Origin: Erinaceus europaeus
Taxonomy: Eukaryota; Chordata; Mammalia; Eulipotyphla; Erinaceidae
Assembly (NCBI RefSeq): GCF_950295315.1
Contig: NC_080181.1
Location: forward strand, 5,024,726-5,088,725
Direction of reading: 5' to 3'
Length of the DNA: 64,000 bases
Positions 63,303 to 64,000 of the stretch are shown here, piece by piece. Position 1 is the first letter of the stretch. Each line of letters opens with the position of its first letter. Made by a program: the position numbers and the translations under genes. The notes beneath the pieces were generated by a model. That model was not told the origin of the DNA, did no database searches, and worked only from the letters and a program-made list of their open reading frames with translations.

Positions 63303-64000
63303 TCACTTTTTTAAATTTCTTTGTTGGGGAATTAATGTTTTACATTCAACAGTAAATACAATAGTTTGTACATGCATAACATTTCCCAGTTTTCCACATA
63401 ACAATACAACCCCCACTGGATCTTCTGTCATCCTTCATGGACCTGTATTCTCCCCACCACCCACCCCAGAGTCTTTTACTTTGGTGCAATATGCCAGTTC
63501 CAGTTCAGGTTCTACTTGTGTTTTCTCTTCTGATCGTTTTTCAGCTTCTGCCTGAGAGTGAGATCATCCTGTATTCATCCTTCTGTTTCTGACTTATTTC
63601 ACTTAACATGAATTTTTCAAGGTCCATCCAAGATCGGCTGAAAACAGTGAAGTCACCATTTTTAATAGCTGAGTAGTATTCCGTTGTGTATATAGACCAC
63701 AACTTGCTCAGCCACTCATCTGCTGTTGGACACCTGGGTTGCTTCCAGGTTTTGGCTATTATAAATTGTGCTGCTAAGAACATATGTGTACACAGCTCTT
63801 TTTGGATGGATGTGTTAGGTTCCTTTAGGATGTATCCCCAGGAGAGGAATTGCAGGGTCATAGGGTAGGTCCATTTCTAGCCTTCTGAGAGTTCTCCAGA
63901 CTGTTCTCCACAGAGGTTGGACCAATTGACATTCCCACCAACAGTGCAGGAGTGTTCCTTTGACCCCACAACCTCTCCAGCATTTGCTGCTGCTTCCTTT
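63303..64000 (-). mobile_element. L1-B 3' end running off the window
   Basis: The 3' UTR complement (63,318-63,655) leads into ORF2. The minus strand of 63,541-63,861 reads a near-intact C terminus: MFLAAQFIIAKTWKQPRCPT, then WLSKLWSIYTTEYYSAIKNG and a DLEKFMLSEISQKQKDEYRM-like end. The element continues past base 64,000, so its 5' extent is unknown. Confidence 0.92.

Noticed and set aside
63541..63861. 106-codon frame with conserved protein sequence
   Set aside because: It is the C terminus of an L1-B ORF2 copy, not a cellular gene.

Overview
This window looks like nuclear DNA of a placental mammal, most likely a hedgehog (Erinaceidae). It is dominated by several tRNA-derived SINE families with RNA polymerase III box A and box B promoters, by 3' ends of LINE-1 elements in at least two 3'-UTR lineages, and by older mammalian repeats (MIR, L2-like and ancient L1 pieces, and one hAT-type miniature DNA transposon). 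The SINE heads and bodies match what I remember of the hedgehog ERI-type SINEs. No bacterial or viral gene organisation is present. I found no protein-coding exon I can defend: the long open frames are low-complexity tracts, SINE bodies or decayed L1 ORF2. The window is therefore best read as intergenic or intronic sequence with one CpG-rich candidate promoter.

Labels used below. SINE-A is about 200 bp, with a head like 'GGTGGCGCACCTGGTTGAGC', a CT-rich body and an AATAAA-bearing tail. SINE-B has a head like 'GGTAGCGCAGTGGGTTAAGC', a CT-rich body, a CAA/TAA-rich linker and often a 3' module bounded by the inverted repeat GCCTCCAGG / CCTGGAGGC. SINE-C is about 120 bp and contains 'CATAATGGTTATGC' and 'CAGAGCTGAGCAGTGCTCTGG'. 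SINE-D ('GGAGGTGGCACAGTGATAAA') and SINE-E ('GAGATAGCTCACCTGG') are further tRNA-headed types. L1-A has a long 3' UTR of about 1.3 kb. L1-B has a short one of about 0.3 kb. Repeat edges are estimates to within roughly 10-20 bp, except where target-site duplications (TSDs) fix them.

Layout. From 1 to 14 kb there is a dense SINE field, with an L1-A 3' end (707-1468), old L1 and L2 pieces near 6 kb, and nested SINEs at 7.3-8.8 kb. From 14 to 25 kb there are a 120-bp tandem duplication, a twin-primed L1 (18.99-19.93 kb) and a 296-bp pure pyrimidine tract (23,671-23,966). From 25 to 34 kb there are an L1-B end, an ancient L1 split by SINEs, a 36-base T run and a tRNA-Gln 5'-half retropseudogene (31,495-31,532). 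From 33.9 to 36.7 kb three L1 3' ends are stacked in one orientation. A near-perfect palindrome lies at 38,998-39,034. From 43.7 to 44.8 kb lies a CpG island with ETS, E-box and GC-box motifs and a nine-unit 30/32-bp minisatellite whose units carry a CRE-like TTACGTCA. From 45 to 64 kb there are more SINEs, an L1-B with ORF2 remnants (48.7-50.3 kb), a hAT-type MITE split by a SINE (62.66-63.01 kb) and an L1-B running off the right end.

The elements fit one mechanism: L1 reverse transcriptase mobilised itself, the SINEs and a tRNA fragment, leaving 11-19 bp TSDs. The feature most likely to have a cellular regulatory role is the CpG island with its CRE-like array.
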